The notes: generated by a model not told the origin, from the letters alone. A stretch of 64,000 nt of DNA from an uncultured bacterium (GCA_938028835.1 CALIMJ010000008.1:1-64000); one strand, 5' to 3'; shown: positions 18,446 through 29,801, counted from the stretch's first letter. Program-made: numbers and translations.

Positions 18446-19275
18446 ACACCCCGCGGGTGGCTTTCCAGGGCGAGCGGGGGGCCTTCAGCGAGGAGGCCGC
18501 CCTGCGCCACTTCGGAACCGCGGAGCTCCTGCCGCGGCGCACGCTGCGGGAAGTCTTCGAGGCGGTGGCCGGGGGCGAAGCCCACGCGGGGATGGTGCCC
18601 GTGGAGAACTCCGAGGCGGGCAGCATCAACGAGACCTACGATCTGCTCCTGCAGTTCCACCACGCCCTGCGGATCACGGGGGAGGTGACCCTGCGGGTGT
18701 CCCACTGCTTGCTGGGGGTACCCGGTACCCGCCTGGACCGCGTGCGGCGCGTGTACTCCCACCCGCAGGCGCTGGCACAGTGTGAGCTGTTCCTCCGGCA
18801 GCTGGGGGTGGAGGTGGTGCCTTATTACGACACCGCGGGCTCGGCGCAGATGCTGGCCCAGAACCCTTCGCCGGAGGCGGCGGCGATTGCCAGCCGCCGC
18901 GCCGCGGAGCTGTACGGCTTGGTGGTGCTGGCGGAGGAGATCCAGACCAACCCGATGAACTACACGCGGTTCCTGTCTGTGGCCAGGAGCCCGGCGATCC
19001 GGCGGGATCCCAGCAAAACGAGTGTGGTGTTCGCCACCGCTCACCGACCCGGCGCGCTGTACCGGGCTCTGGGGGCGCTGGCGGAAGAGGGCCTGAACCT
19101 GACCAAGCTGGAGAGCCGCCCGGCGCGCCAGGCGGTGTGGGAGTACGTGTTCTACGTGGACTTCGAGGGCCACGAGGAGGAAGAGAGGGTGCAGCGGGCG
19201 CTGGAGTCGCTGCGGGCCCAGTGCCTGTGGGTGATCCGCCTGGGCTCGTACCCCGCGGCGGGGCTGCCCGCATGA
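18442..19275 (+). CDS. pheA: Prephenate dehydratase
   Basis: VAFQGERGAFSEEAALRHF; VPVENSEAGSINETYDLL; KTSVVFATAHRPGALYRAL ACT-like. Confidence 0.95.
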   Translation: MNTPRVAFQGERGAFSEEAALRHFGTAELLPRRTLREVFEAVAGGEAHAGMVPVENSEAGSINETYDLLLQFHHALRITGEVTLRVSHCLLGVPGTRLDRVRRVYSHPQALAQCELFLRQLGVEVVPYYDTAGSAQMLAQNPSPEAAAIASRRAAELYGLVVLAEEIQTNPMNYTRFLSVARSPAIRRDPSKTSVVFATAHRPGALYRALGALAEEGLNLTKLESRPARQAVWEYVFYVDFEGHEEEERVQRALESLRAQCLWVIRLGSYPAAGLPA

Positions 19276-20306
19276 GGCCCTGGCCCGGGGTGCTGCAGGC
19301 ATTCGCGGACCGCCTCCCGGTCAGCGACCGCACCCCGCCGCTTTCCCTCCGGGAGGGCAATACCCCTCTTGTACCCTCGGTGTCCATCACTCGGGACCTG
19401 CCGGAGGTGGAGCTGTACTTCAAGTGGGAGGGTGCCAACCCCACCGGCTCCTTCAAGGATCGGGGGATGGTGGTGGCGGTGGCCAAGGCGGCGGAGGCGG
19501 GCGCGCGGGCCGTGGTGTGCGCGTCCACGGGCAACACCGCGGCCTCGGCGGCGGCGTACGCGGCCCGGGCGGGGTTGCGGTGTCTGGTGGTCCTGCCGGA
19601 GGGGTCCGTGGCCACGGGCAAGCTGGCCCAGGCCCGCATGCACGGGGCGGTGGTGGCCAGCGTGCCGTGCTCGTTCGACCAGGCCCTGCAGCTGGTGCGC
19701 GAGGCCAGCGAACGGCTGCACATCGCCCTGGTGAATTCCCTGAACCCCTACCGGCTGGAAGGACAGAAGACCGCGGCGTTTGAGATCCTCGACCAGCTGG
19801 GGAAGCCGCCGGAGGCGGTGGTGCTCCCGGTGGGCAACGCGGGCAACATCACCGCCTACTGGCGCGGGTTCTCCGAGGCCCTGCCGCCCCGCCACAGGCC
19901 CCGCATGTGGGGCGTGCAGGCAGAGGGAGCCGCCCCCATCGTGGTGGGCCGGCCCGTGGAGCACCCGCAGACGGTCGCGAGCGCCATCCGCATCGGGAAG
20001 CCGGCGTCGTGGGAAGGGGCGGTGCGGGCCGCCTCCGAGTCCGGGGGCAGGATTTTTGCGGTCAGCGACGAGGAGATCCTGCACGCGCAGGCCCGCCTCG
20101 CCAGGGAAGAGGGTCTGTTCGTGGAGCCTGCCTCCGCGGCCTCCGTGGCGGGACTGCTGCGTCTGGCGCGGGAGGGCGTCGGGATCCGGGGGGCCGTGGT
20201 GGCGGTACTGACCGGCCACGGCCTCAAGGACCCGGCCACCGCGGAGCGGACGCCCCAGCCGGTGCGCGTGGAGCCCACCGTGGAGGCCCTCGCCTCGCTC
20301 CTCTAG
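19272..20306 (+). CDS. thrC: Threonine synthase
   Basis: SLREGNTPLVPS; FKWEGANPTGSFKDRGMVVAVAKA; STGNTAASAAAYAARAG. Confidence 0.95.
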   Translation: MRPWPGVLQAFADRLPVSDRTPPLSLREGNTPLVPSVSITRDLPEVELYFKWEGANPTGSFKDRGMVVAVAKAAEAGARAVVCASTGNTAASAAAYAARAGLRCLVVLPEGSVATGKLAQARMHGAVVASVPCSFDQALQLVREASERLHIALVNSLNPYRLEGQKTAAFEILDQLGKPPEAVVLPVGNAGNITAYWRGFSEALPPRHRPRMWGVQAEGAAPIVVGRPVEHPQTVASAIRIGKPASWEGAVRAASESGGRIFAVSDEEILHAQARLAREEGLFVEPASAASVAGLLRLAREGVGIRGAVVAVLTGHGLKDPATAERTPQPVRVEPTVEALASLL

Positions 20307-20347
20307 GGCTGTTAGATTCGGTCGGCGAGCCGGTAGAATCGAGCGAG

Positions 20348-21622
20348 ATGCTGCGCGTGGGGCTTCTGGGACTGGGTACCGTGGGCAGCGCGGTGGTGCG
20401 TCGGCTGCAGGACAGCGCCACCGAGCTGGCCCACCGCGCCGGCATGCCCCTCGTCCTCCGCAGGGTAGCGGTGGCGCACCTGGACAAGCCGCGGCAGGTG
20501 TCCGTGGACCGCGACCTGCTCACCGACGACGCGTGGCGGGTGGTGCGGGATCCCGAGGTGGACGTGGTGGTGGAGCTGATCGGCGGGATCGAGCCTGCCC
20601 GGAGCTACGTGCGCGAGGCCCTGAGCCTGGGCAAGTCCGTGGTCACCGCCAACAAGCAGCTCATGGCCAGCCGCGGCCGGGAGCTCCTGGAGGCGGCAGA
20701 GGCTTCGGGAGCCGACCTGTTCTTCGAGGCCAGCGTGGCGGGCGGGATCCCCGTGATCCGCACCCTCAAGGAGTCCCTGGCGGGCGACCGAGTGCGGGAG
20801 ATCGCGGCCATCCTGAACGGCACCACCAACTACATCCTCACGCGGATGGACGAGGAGGGGCTGTCGTTCGCGGAGGCGTTGAGCGAGGCGCAGCGTCTGG
20901 GCTTCGCGGAGAGCGACCCCACGGAGGACATCGAGGGCCACGACGCCGCGGCCAAGCTGGCCATCCTGGCCAGCGTGGCCTTCAACAGCCGGGTGGTGCG
21001 CAGTGACGTCCACTGCGAGGGGATCGCCCAGGTGACCCAGCGGGAAGTGGCCTACACGAAGAGCCTGGGGTTCACCCTGAAGCTGGTGGCCCACGCTCGG
21101 GACCTGGGGGAGGAGGTGGAGGTGGCGGTGTACCCCGCGCTGCTTCCCACCTCCCACCCCCTGGCCTCGGTCCGGCGCGAGTTCAACGCGGTGTGGATGC
21201 GGGCGGAGGCCGCGGGCGAGCTGCTCCTGTACGGCCGGGGAGCCGGCGGGGACCCCACAGCTTCCGCGGTGCTTTCAGACCTGGTGGCGGTGGCCCGGAA
21301 CCGGCGCCACAAGGCCCACGGACGGGTCAGCTGCACGTGCTACCACCGGAAGGGGGTCCGCAGCTCCGCGGACCGCGTCCTGGCCGCGTGCCTGGTGCTG
21401 CGGGTGGTGGACCGGCCGGGGGTGTTCGCCCAGGTGGCCTCGGCCTTCGGAGAGGAGCAGGTGAGCCTGCACTCCATCGTGCAGCAGAGCCGGGGGGAGG
21501 AAGCGGACGTGCTGCTGCGCACGCACCCCGCGGCTGAGCGGAGCCTGCGGGCGGTCCTACACCGGCTGCACCGCATGCCCGTGGTGCGGGGCTGCAGCCC
21601 GCTGCTGCGGGTGATCGAGTAA
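20348..21622 (+). CDS. hom: Homoserine dehydrogenase
   Basis: [73 protein letters not shown]-terminal ACT. Confidence 0.97.
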   Translation: MLRVGLLGLGTVGSAVVRRLQDSATELAHRAGMPLVLRRVAVAHLDKPRQVSVDRDLLTDDAWRVVRDPEVDVVVELIGGIEPARSYVREALSLGKSVVTANKQLMASRGRELLEAAEASGADLFFEASVAGGIPVIRTLKESLAGDRVREIAAILNGTTNYILTRMDEEGLSFAEALSEAQRLGFAESDPTEDIEGHDAAAKLAILASVAFNSRVVRSDVHCEGIAQVTQREVAYTKSLGFTLKLVAHARDLGEEVEVAVYPALLPTSHPLASVRREFNAVWMRAEAAGELLLYGRGAGGDPTASAVLSDLVAVARNRRHKAHGRVSCTCYHRKGVRSSADRVLAACLVLRVVDRPGVFAQVASAFGEEQVSLHSIVQQSRGEEADVLLRTHPAAERSLRAVLHRLHRMPVVRGCSPLLRVIE

Positions 21623-21647
21623 AGCCGACCCGGAGGATGGAGCGACC

Positions 21648-22862
21648 ATGAGCCTCATCGTGCAGAAGTTCGGCGGCAGCTCGGTGGCGACCCCGGAGCG
21701 CATGTTCCACGTGGCGCGCCGAGTGGCCCGGACCCGGCGGGCGGGGCACCAGGTGGTGGTGGTGGTCTCCGCGCCGGGGGACACCACAGACGAACTGATC
21801 CAGCGCGCCCACCGGATCACGGAGCGGCCCTCGCCGCGGGAACTGGACATGCTGCTGGCGGTGGGCGAGCAGATCTCCATCGCGCTGCTGGCCATGGCCC
21901 TGCAGGAGGAAGGGGAGCGGGCCACGTCCCTGACGGGCTGGCAGGTCCGCATCCTCACCGAGCCGGTGCACACCAAGGCCCGCATCCTGGACGTGGAGCG
22001 GGGCCGGCTGCTGGACGAGCTGAGCCGTGGCCGCATCCCTGTGGTGGCGGGCTTCCAGGGGGTCACGGCCTCCGGCGAGCTCACCACCCTGGGGCGGGGC
22101 GGGTCCGATACCACCGCGGTGGCCGTGGCCGCGGCTTTGGGGGCGGACGTGTGTGAGATCTACACGGACGTGCCCGGAGTGTTCACCGCTGACCCGCGGC
22201 TGGTGCCCACGGCCCGGAAGCTGCCCTACCTCACCTACGACGAGATGCTGGAGATGGCGTCCTCGGGCGCGGTGGTGGTGCAGACCCGGGCCGCGGAGTA
22301 CGCCAAGCTGCACCGGGTGCGGTTGCACGTGCGCAGTACGTTCGAGGACGGCGAGGGAACCATCATCGGGGAGGAGCCCATGGAGCCGGTACGGTCCGTG
22401 AACGCGGTGACCCACGACCTGGACGTGTGCAAGATCACCGTCCAGGACCTGCCGGATGTGCCGGGGGTGGCGCACCGGCTGTTCGGGGTGCTGGCGGAGG
22501 CGCACGTGAACGTGGACATGATCGTGCAGACCGCGAGCCGGGGCGGCCGGGCGGACATCTCCTTCACCGTCAGCCGCGGGGACGCGCGGGCGGCGGTGGA
22601 GGGCGCGGAGCGGGTGGCGAGGGAGCTGGGGGCCAGCAAGGTGGAGAGCGAGGAGGGGGTGGCGAAGGTATCCGTGGTGGGAGCGGGGATGGTGAGCAAC
22701 CCCGGCGTGGCTGCCACCATGTTCGGCGCCTTGGCCGCGGAGCAGATCAACATCCAGATGATCAGCACCTCCGAGATCAAGATCTCCTGCGTCATCGACG
22801 CCGCCTCCGTGCCCCGGGCGGTGCGGGCGCTGCACCGGGCCTTCAACCTGGAGGAGGAGTGA
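21648..22862 (+). CDS. lysC: Aspartate kinase
   Basis: [42 protein letters not shown] domains. Confidence 0.97.
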   Translation: MSLIVQKFGGSSVATPERMFHVARRVARTRRAGHQVVVVVSAPGDTTDELIQRAHRITERPSPRELDMLLAVGEQISIALLAMALQEEGERATSLTGWQVRILTEPVHTKARILDVERGRLLDELSRGRIPVVAGFQGVTASGELTTLGRGGSDTTAVAVAAALGADVCEIYTDVPGVFTADPRLVPTARKLPYLTYDEMLEMASSGAVVVQTRAAEYAKLHRVRLHVRSTFEDGEGTIIGEEPMEPVRSVNAVTHDLDVCKITVQDLPDVPGVAHRLFGVLAEAHVNVDMIVQTASRGGRADISFTVSRGDARAAVEGAERVARELGASKVESEEGVAKVSVVGAGMVSNPGVAATMFGALAAEQINIQMISTSEIKISCVIDAASVPRAVRALHRAFNLEEE

Positions 22863-22916
22863 AACCCGAACGTTCCGCAGAAGGTCCGTAGACCCCGCCC
22901 GGACCGCGCAGCTAGG

Positions 22917-24380
22917 ATGGTGCGGGGTCCGGGGTTTTCCCTGCCCGCGTCCGTAGAGGTCGAACAGGAGGTGGTGGAGTTGGCGCAGGCGCACGCCCTC
23001 CCCGCACAGGCGGGGTGGTGGGAACGGACCTTCCAGCTGAGCGAACGGGGAACCACGGTGGCCACGGAGCTCAGGGCGGGGCTGGCGACCTTCATGGTCA
23101 TGGCCTACATCATCTTCGTGAACCCCAGCATCCTGGGACAGGTGGCTGACCCCACCGGGGCGAAGATGCCGTTCTCCGCGGCGCTCACGGTGACGTGCCT
23201 CACCGCGGGCGTGCTGAGCATCCTGATGGGGCTGGCGTCCAACTACCCGTTCGCGCTGGCCCCGGGGATGGGGCTGAACGCGGTGGTGACGTTCCAGCTG
23301 GTTGGGGCGCTGAAGCTCACCTGGCCGCAGGCCATGTCCGTGATCCTTCTGGAGGGCCTGGTGATCCTGGTGCTGGTGCTCACCCGCTTCCGGGAGGCGG
23401 TGATGGAGGCCATCCCCATGTCGCTGAAACGGGCCATCGGTGTGGGCATCGGTCTGTTCATCGCCATCATCGGGTTCGTCAACGGTGGCTTCATCTCCCG
23501 GGGAGAGGCCACCGCCCTCACGCTGGGCCGCCTTCACACCCTGCCCGTGGCGGTGTTCGTGCTGGGGTTTCTGATCACCGGCTACCTGCTGGCCCGGCGG
23601 GTGCGGGGGGCCCTGCTGTACGGCATCCTGCTCACCACCGCCATCGCCATCGTGGCCAACGCGGTGTGGGGCGGCGGAAAGGCCTTCGGCCCGTCCGCGG
23701 TCCTACCGGAGCGGTGGGTGGCCGCGCCCGCGGGTCTGTGGGGGCCGGACCGCGTCTTCGGACGGGTGGACTTCGGGTTCTTCGCCACCCTGGGGGTGGC
23801 CACCGCCCTGCTGGTGACCTTTTCCATCATGCTGGCGGACTTCTTCGACACCATGGGGACCGTGGTGGGTATTGGGGCGGAGGCGGGCTTTCTGGACCAG
23901 CAGGGCCGGCTGCCCCGCATCCGCCAGGTCCTGCTGGTGGACTCCCTGGGCGCCGCGTTGGGGGGCTTCGCCAACAGCAGCAGCAACACCACGTACATCG
24001 AAAGCGCCGCAGGCGTGGCGGAGGGAGGGCGCACCGGCTTGGTTTCGGTGGTGGTAGGCGTACTGTTCCTGCTGGCCATGTTCCTGAACCCCGTGGCGGG
24101 GGTGATCCCCAAGGAGGCCACGGCGCCGGCCCTCATCCTCGTGGGGTTCTTCATGATGACGGTGGCCCGGGAGATCCCGTGGACCGACTACGAGGAGGCG
24201 ATCCCGGCCTTCGTCACCATGCTGGTGATGCCCTTCACGTGGAGCATCACCAACGGCATCGGGGCGGGGTTCATCACCTACACGGTGCTGAAGGTGTTGT
24301 CCGGCAAGGCGAAAGAGGTGCGGCCGCTGATGTGGGTAGCGGCCGCCGCCTTCGTGGTGTACTTCCTGTTCCCCGCGTGA
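22917..24380 (+). CDS. NCS2 (AzgA-like) purine/uracil permease
   Basis: TELRAGLATFMVMAYIIFVNPSIL; GMGLNAVVTFQLV; FSIMLADFFDTMGTVVGIG. Confidence 0.92.
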   Translation: MVRGPGFSLPASVEVEQEVVELAQAHALPAQAGWWERTFQLSERGTTVATELRAGLATFMVMAYIIFVNPSILGQVADPTGAKMPFSAALTVTCLTAGVLSILMGLASNYPFALAPGMGLNAVVTFQLVGALKLTWPQAMSVILLEGLVILVLVLTRFREAVMEAIPMSLKRAIGVGIGLFIAIIGFVNGGFISRGEATALTLGRLHTLPVAVFVLGFLITGYLLARRVRGALLYGILLTTAIAIVANAVWGGGKAFGPSAVLPERWVAAPAGLWGPDRVFGRVDFGFFATLGVATALLVTFSIMLADFFDTMGTVVGIGAEAGFLDQQGRLPRIRQVLLVDSLGAALGGFANSSSNTTYIESAAGVAEGGRTGLVSVVVGVLFLLAMFLNPVAGVIPKEATAPALILVGFFMMTVAREIPWTDYEEAIPAFVTMLVMPFTWSITNGIGAGFITYTVLKVLSGKAKEVRPLMWVAAAAFVVYFLFPA

Positions 24381-24384
24381 ACGG

Positions 24385-25176
24385 GTGCGCTCCGGGCTGG
24401 TCAGTCTGCTGACCGACTTCGGGCCGGACAGCCGGTACGCCGCAGAGGTGCGGGCGGTCCTCCTAGCGCCCGCTCCGGGAGCGCGCCTCCAGGTGGTGGA
24501 GATCAGCCACGCGGTCCGACGCCACCACGTCCGGGAGGGAGCATACGTCCTGCGGTCGGTGGTCGCCAGCTTCCCCGCGGGGACCGTGCACCTGGCGGTG
24601 GTGGACCCCGGCGTGGGCACCGGACGACGGGCCGTGGTGCTGCGGTCGGGCGGCCACCTGCTGGTGGGGCCGGACAACGGCCTCCTGCTGCCCGCAGCCC
24701 GGGTCCTGGGCGGCCCGGAGGTACGCCAGCTCACCCACCCGGACCTGCGGCGTCCGCAGGTGTCGCCGACCTTCTGGGGCCGGGACGTGTTCGCACCCGC
24801 GGCCCGCTGGCTCGCCCTGGGTTTCCCCTTCGAGGAGGTGGGGCCGGAGATTTCCGACCCTGTGGAGCTGCAGGAGAAGGCCCCGCAGCGCCGGGCGGAC
24901 GGGTTGAGCGGGGAGGTGGCGTCCTGCGACGCCTTCGGCAACCTCGCCACCAACATCCCGGGGGCGTGGCTGGACGAGCTGCCCCAGGCCCTTTGGGTTC
25001 AGGTGGGCGACCGGACGCACCGCGCCCGCAGGGTCCGCACCTACGGGGATGGGGATCCCGGAGACCTGCTGGTGCTGGTGGGGAGCGACGGGTTTGTGGA
25101 GGTGGCCGTGCGGGAGGGAGACGCCGCCGCCCGGCTGGGCGCGGGGCCCGGGGATCCCGTGATCCTCCGGGTGTGA
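24385..25176 (+). CDS. SAM hydroxide adenosyltransferase / SAM hydrolase (DUF62)
   Basis: LVSLLTDFGPDSRYAAEVRAVLL; VVDPGVGTGRRAVVL; LLVGPDNGLLLPAA. Confidence 0.92.
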   Translation: MRSGLVSLLTDFGPDSRYAAEVRAVLLAPAPGARLQVVEISHAVRRHHVREGAYVLRSVVASFPAGTVHLAVVDPGVGTGRRAVVLRSGGHLLVGPDNGLLLPAARVLGGPEVRQLTHPDLRRPQVSPTFWGRDVFAPAARWLALGFPFEEVGPEISDPVELQEKAPQRRADGLSGEVASCDAFGNLATNIPGAWLDELPQALWVQVGDRTHRARRVRTYGDGDPGDLLVLVGSDGFVEVAVREGDAAARLGAGPGDPVILRV

Positions 25177-25244
25177 CCCCGCTGTCCACCAGAGCGTTAC
25201 AATGGCAGCAAACAGTTTTCCCTGGAAGTTGAGGAGGAGGCCCC

Positions 25245-26588
25245 ATGGGCATGCTGCGCTGGGGGAGGGTGGCGGGAGCGGTCAGTCTGGTGGCCGTCCT
25301 GCTGGCCACAGCGCTTCCCGCAGCACAGGCGGCGGACGCGTCGCTGGTCTTCCGGGTGGTGGAGCTGCTGCGGGACGAGCACGTGGCGCGCCCGGACCCC
25401 GTGCAGCTGTACCGGGCGGCGCTTGGGGGACTGCGGGAAGCGCTGCAGCGCGTGGGGATCCAGACACCCCTTGCGGACCTGTTCGCGCGCGACGAGGAGC
25501 ATGCGCGGGAGCAGTTCCAGCGGCGCTTCGACCAGGCGGTGCGGGCTGCATCCGGCCGGCTTACGGAGCAGGACCTCCAGTTCGCCGCCGCGCGGGCGGC
25601 GGCCAGTAGCCTGCGGGACTCCCACACGGGTTTCATCCCCCCGGAGCGGCTGGCGGAGCTGAGGCGCCAGCAGCAGAACGAGGCGGCGTTCACCGGGATC
25701 GGCATCCTGCTGGTGACCAAGGACGGAAAGTTCTACGCGCGGCTGGTCTTCCCGGGCAGCCCTGCGCAGCGGGCCGGGTTGCGGCCTTTCGACCGCATCC
25801 TGGCCATCGACGGGGTCAGCACCCAGGGGATGACCACCGGCGACGTTTCCAGCCGCATCCGCGGGCCGCAGGGGACTCCTGTCACCCTGACGGTCCAGCG
25901 TCCCGGGCAGCCCGCGCCCCTGGTGGTGTCGGTGGTGCGCGAGCCCATCGTCGTCCCGTCGGTGGAGTGGGCGGTGCTGGACGGGCAGGTGGGGTACGTG
26001 CGCTTCGGGCAGTTCAACCAGGGCTCCAGCGCGAGGTTGGCCCGGGCGGTGGGCGAGCTCCAGCAGCAGGGGATCCGGGGGCTGGTGCTGGACCTGCGGG
26101 GCAACCCGGGCGGGTTCGTGTCGGAGCTGAACCGGGTGGCGGAGCTGTTCCTGCCGCGGGGCGTGGTGGTGTACACGCTGGAAAGCCGAGAGGAGGGGCG
26201 CCGCAGCTACGTGACCCGTTCCGGGCCGGTGCTGCCCCCTACGGTGCCCATGGTGGTCCTGGTGGACGACGACACCGCCAGCGCCGCGGAGCTGTTGAGC
26301 GCGGCCCTGCGGGACCACGGCCGGGCTCCCCTCGTGGGGGTGCGGACGGCGGGTGCTGTGCTGGTGAGCGTCACCTTCCCGTTACCGGGCGGTGCGGGCC
26401 TCAGCGTGGCCATCGCCCGCATGCTGACCCCGCGGGGGGAAGAGCTGGAGGGCCGGGGGATCCAGCCGGACGTGGAGGTCGACCTCACGGTGGCGGACCT
26501 GGACAACGGCATGGACAGCCAGCTGGTTCGCGGGCGGGAGGAGCTGGCCCGGGTCGCCCGGCAAGGCAACCTCCTGCTTACTCGCTGA
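25245..26588 (+). CDS. S41 family C-terminal processing peptidase with PDZ
   Basis: GIGILLVTKDG; LDLRGNPGGFVSELNRVAELFLPRGVVVYT; DDDTASAAELLSAALRDH. Confidence 0.9.
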   Translation: MGMLRWGRVAGAVSLVAVLLATALPAAQAADASLVFRVVELLRDEHVARPDPVQLYRAALGGLREALQRVGIQTPLADLFARDEEHAREQFQRRFDQAVRAASGRLTEQDLQFAAARAAASSLRDSHTGFIPPERLAELRRQQQNEAAFTGIGILLVTKDGKFYARLVFPGSPAQRAGLRPFDRILAIDGVSTQGMTTGDVSSRIRGPQGTPVTLTVQRPGQPAPLVVSVVREPIVVPSVEWAVLDGQVGYVRFGQFNQGSSARLARAVGELQQQGIRGLVLDLRGNPGGFVSELNRVAELFLPRGVVVYTLESREEGRRSYVTRSGPVLPPTVPMVVLVDDDTASAAELLSAALRDHGRAPLVGVRTAGAVLVSVTFPLPGGAGLSVAIARMLTPRGEELEGRGIQPDVEVDLTVADLDNGMDSQLVRGREELARVARQGNLLLTR

Positions 26589-26591
26589 CTG

Positions 26592-27266
26592 TTGCGGCGG
26601 CCCATCCCCACGGAGGCGCACCGGCAAGAGGCGGAGGTACGCTTCCCCGTGTTTTCCACCCGCGGGTTCGGTCGGCGGGTGGAAGCGGCCGGCGGCCGGT
26701 TGCGGTTCGGCTACGCCTTCACGGACACGGTGCTGCGTCCCGCACGTCCCCGCACCGGAGCGGAGGGCAAGGCGGTGCTGCGGCTTCGGGAGGAACGCAG
26801 GCCGCAGGTCCGTTGCAGGCTGCTGCTGAGCTCCGGGGAGTTGGACAGGACCCGCGGGTTTGCGGTCAAGCGGTCGGCGCTGCCGGGCGGCAAGGTTCAG
26901 CTGTACGAGGGGGGCCGCGGCGACGCGCTGAGGGTGGCCCGCGCCCTGGGCTTTGAGCCGGCCTTCCGGATCCGCCACGAACAGGGCAGAGCCTGGACGC
27001 TACCCGGAGGGGTCGAAGTGGTGCTGGAGAGGGTGCGCGGGTACGGAGGCGGCCGTGAGGTGGACCTGGGCTGGTGGGCGGAGGTGGCGGTGCCACACGG
27101 CCCGCTAGCCCGGCGGCGGCTAGCCTCCACCCTGGTGCGCCTGGGTCTGGACCCCCGGAGTGCGGTCGCCCAAGGGCTGCCGGAGATAGTGGCCCGGGCC
27201 CTGGCAGGGGCCGCAGGGAGCCGCGTCGAACCCCGGCGTTCAAACCCCCGCAGGAGGAGGCCATGA
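26592..27266 (+). CDS. CYTH-like domain protein (triphosphate tunnel family)
   Basis: [11 protein letters not shown]-term, [29 protein letters not shown]. Confidence 0.55.
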   Translation: MRRPIPTEAHRQEAEVRFPVFSTRGFGRRVEAAGGRLRFGYAFTDTVLRPARPRTGAEGKAVLRLREERRPQVRCRLLLSSGELDRTRGFAVKRSALPGGKVQLYEGGRGDALRVARALGFEPAFRIRHEQGRAWTLPGGVEVVLERVRGYGGGREVDLGWWAEVAVPHGPLARRRLASTLVRLGLDPRSAVAQGLPEIVARALAGAAGSRVEPRRSNPRRRRP

Positions 27267-28627
27267 GGGATCTGGTTAAGGTGGTGCTGCCCGACAGCGA
27301 GCTGCCCAAGGCTTGGTACAACATCCTGGCGGACCTGCCCACCCCTCCTCCGCCACCCCTCCACCCCGGAACCAAGCAGCCGGTAGGGCCCGCGGACCTG
27401 GAGCCGTTGTTCCCGCGGGAGATCATCCTGCAGGAGGTGAGCACCGAACGGTGGATCGAGATCCCGGAGCCGGTGCGCGAGGTGTACCGGCTGTGGAGGC
27501 CCACCCCCCTGATCCGGGCCCGGCGGCTGGAGGCGTCCCTACGCACGCCCGCCCGGATCTACTACAAGTACGAGGGCACCAGCCCCGCCGGCAGCCACAA
27601 GCCCAACACCGCGGTGGCACAGGCCTTCTACAACCAGCAGGCCGGCGTGCGCCGCCTGACCACGGAGACCGGGGCAGGACAGTGGGGCTCGGCCCTCGCC
27701 ATGGCCTGCCAGATGTTCGGGCTGGAGTGCACGGTGTACATGGTCCGGGTCAGCTACCAGCAGAAGCCCTACCGTCGCGTGCTCATGGAGACGTGGGGCG
27801 CGGAGGTGGTGCCCAGCCCCAGCGACCGGACCCGCGCGGGCCGGGCCATCCGGGAGCAAAACCCGGACTCGCCGGGCAGCCTGGGGATCGCCATCAGCGA
27901 GGCTGTGGAGGACGCGGCCACCCACGACGACACCAAGTACTCCCTGGGCAGCGTCCTGAACCACGTGCTCCTGCACCAGACGGTCATCGGCCTGGAGGCC
28001 AAGCGGCAGATGGAGCTGTTCGACGACTACCCCGACGTGGTGATCGGGTGCATCGGGGGCGGCAGCAACTTCGCCGGGCTGAGCTTCCCGTTCCTGCAGG
28101 ACAAGCTTCGGGGCAGGGACCTGCGGGTGGTGGCGGTGGAGCCCACCGCGTGCCCCACCCTCACCCGGGGACGTTACCTTTACGACTTCGGGGACACCGC
28201 CCGCATGACCCCGCTGGTGAAGATGTACACCCTGGGGCACACCTTCGTCCCGCCGCGGATCCACGCGGGCGGACTGCGCTACCACGGGGACGCGCCCACG
28301 GTCTGCCTGCTGTACGACCAGGGCTACATCGAGGCGGTGGCCTACCCGCAGAACGCGGTGTTCGAGGCCGCGGTGACCTTCGCCCGGACGGAGGGGATCC
28401 CGCCCGCCCCGGAGAGCGCGCACGCGGTGCGCCGGGCCATCGACGAGGCGCTGGCGTGTCGGGAGTCAGGGGAGTCGAAGGCCATCCTGTTCAACCTTTC
28501 CGGGCACGGGCACTTCGACCTCGCCGCGTACGAGGAGTACCTGGCCGGACGGCTGCAAGACTTCGACTACCCGGAGGCGGACATCCAGAGGGCGCTGGAA
28601 GGGCTGGAGGAGCTACAACCCGCGTAG
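27263..28627 (+). CDS. TrpB2-type tryptophan synthase beta-like protein
   Basis: [62 protein letters not shown]-terminal extension [13 protein letters not shown]. Confidence 0.93.
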   Translation: MRDLVKVVLPDSELPKAWYNILADLPTPPPPPLHPGTKQPVGPADLEPLFPREIILQEVSTERWIEIPEPVREVYRLWRPTPLIRARRLEASLRTPARIYYKYEGTSPAGSHKPNTAVAQAFYNQQAGVRRLTTETGAGQWGSALAMACQMFGLECTVYMVRVSYQQKPYRRVLMETWGAEVVPSPSDRTRAGRAIREQNPDSPGSLGIAISEAVEDAATHDDTKYSLGSVLNHVLLHQTVIGLEAKRQMELFDDYPDVVIGCIGGGSNFAGLSFPFLQDKLRGRDLRVVAVEPTACPTLTRGRYLYDFGDTARMTPLVKMYTLGHTFVPPRIHAGGLRYHGDAPTVCLLYDQGYIEAVAYPQNAVFEAAVTFARTEGIPPAPESAHAVRRAIDEALACRESGESKAILFNLSGHGHFDLAAYEEYLAGRLQDFDYPEADIQRALEGLEELQPA

Positions 28628-28631
28628 CCGG

Positions 28632-29033
28632 TCAGGCCTCGGCGAGCGGAAAGCTCAACAGGCGGTCCACGCGCAGGCTCAGCCGGTCGAGGATCTCCGC
28701 GGCGCGATCCCGGCACTCCTCCGGGACCACCACGTGGAACTCCCCGCCGCAGCGGTCCGCGTAGGCCCGGAACAACTGCCACTGGCGGGCGGTCTCCTCC
28801 AGGTCCAGGGTGTCGCAGGTCTCCACCTCTACCACCAGCAGCCGGTTCGCCGGGTCGCGACCGGTGAGGTCCGGCCGCGACGGGGAAAACCCCGGCAGGT
28901 GGAGGGAACGGGGCGGCCGTTCGCCCGGGAGGTCTGCGAAGATCCGGGTGTAGCCGGAAGCGGCGTATTGAACCCGGGCGGCCCGGACCAGCCGCACGTG
29001 ACGCTGGAAGGAAGCGAGCCTGCGGTGCGCCAC
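28632..29033 (-). CDS. Conserved hypothetical, possible PD-(D/E)XK-like fold
   Basis: RPDLTGRDPANRLLVVEVETCDTLDLEETARQWQLF. Confidence 0.5.
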   Translation of the reverse strand: MAHRRLASFQRHVRLVRAARVQYAASGYTRIFADLPGERPPRSLHLPGFSPSRPDLTGRDPANRLLVVEVETCDTLDLEETARQWQLFRAYADRCGGEFHVVVPEECRDRAAEILDRLSLRVDRLLSFPLAEA

Positions 29034-29108
29034 GGTCCCAGCTTGCCACGGGGGCCGGCCCCCGCCAACGGAGCCGGTCCCGTGCTATGGTTTCCGGGGA
29101 GGCAGCCG

Positions 29109-29801
29109 GTGTCCACCCACGACATCGCGAAGACCGAACGCACGGAGATGTACCTGAAGGCGGTGTTCGCCCTGCAGCACACCGCCCCGCCGGCCACGGT
29201 GTCCAAGGTGGCGGAGTTCATGGGGGTTTCCGTGCCCTCCGCCTCGGAGATGCTGAAGCGGCTGGAGCAGCAGGGCTACGTGTGCGGCACCGGCGAAGGG
29301 GTGGGGCTGACGGCTGCCGGCCGGGAGGTGGCCGTGCGCGTGGTGCGCCGGCTGAGGCTGGCAGAACGCCTGCTCACGGACGTGCTGGGCCTCGAGCTGG
29401 AGCGGGTCTACGAGGAGGCCTGCAAGCTGGAACACGTCATCAGCCCTGAGGTGGAGGCCCGGTTGGAGCACGTCCTGGGCTCGCCCGAGCGTTGCCCGCA
29501 CGGACTCCCCATCCCGCGGCCCGACGGGTCAGTGAGCCCGCTGCCCCCGGAAACCCTCGCGGACCTGGAGGAGGGGCAGACGGGGGTGGTTTGGGCGATC
29601 CCCGAAGAGGACCCGCAGCTGGTCGCATACCTGCGGTCCCTTCACCTGGTACCGAACGCGCGTGTGCGGGTCCTGGAGGTGGCGCCCTTCAACGGACCGA
29701 TTTTCTTCGAAGCGGACGGCTTTCGACACGCCGTCGGCCGGGAGGCCGCAGGCCGCGTGCGCGTCCACACCGAGCAAGCCCCGCCCGATCGGGAAGGTTA
29801 G
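29109..29801 (+). CDS. DtxR/MntR-family metal-dependent regulator
   Basis: MYLKAVFAL..VSKVAEFMGVSVPSASEMLKRLEQQGYV; CKLEHVISPEVEARLEHVL..CPHGLPIP; FeoA-like C-term. Confidence 0.93.
   Translation: MSTHDIAKTERTEMYLKAVFALQHTAPPATVSKVAEFMGVSVPSASEMLKRLEQQGYVCGTGEGVGLTAAGREVAVRVVRRLRLAERLLTDVLGLELERVYEEACKLEHVISPEVEARLEHVLGSPERCPHGLPIPRPDGSVSPLPPETLADLEEGQTGVVWAIPEEDPQLVAYLRSLHLVPNARVRVLEVAPFNGPIFFEADGFRHAVGREAAGRVRVHTEQAPPDREG

Noticed and set aside
21327-23537. 736-aa minus-strand ORF opposite hom/lysC/permease
   Set aside because: Antisense shadow ORF; no family motifs; plus-strand lysC and NCS2 genes are convincing.
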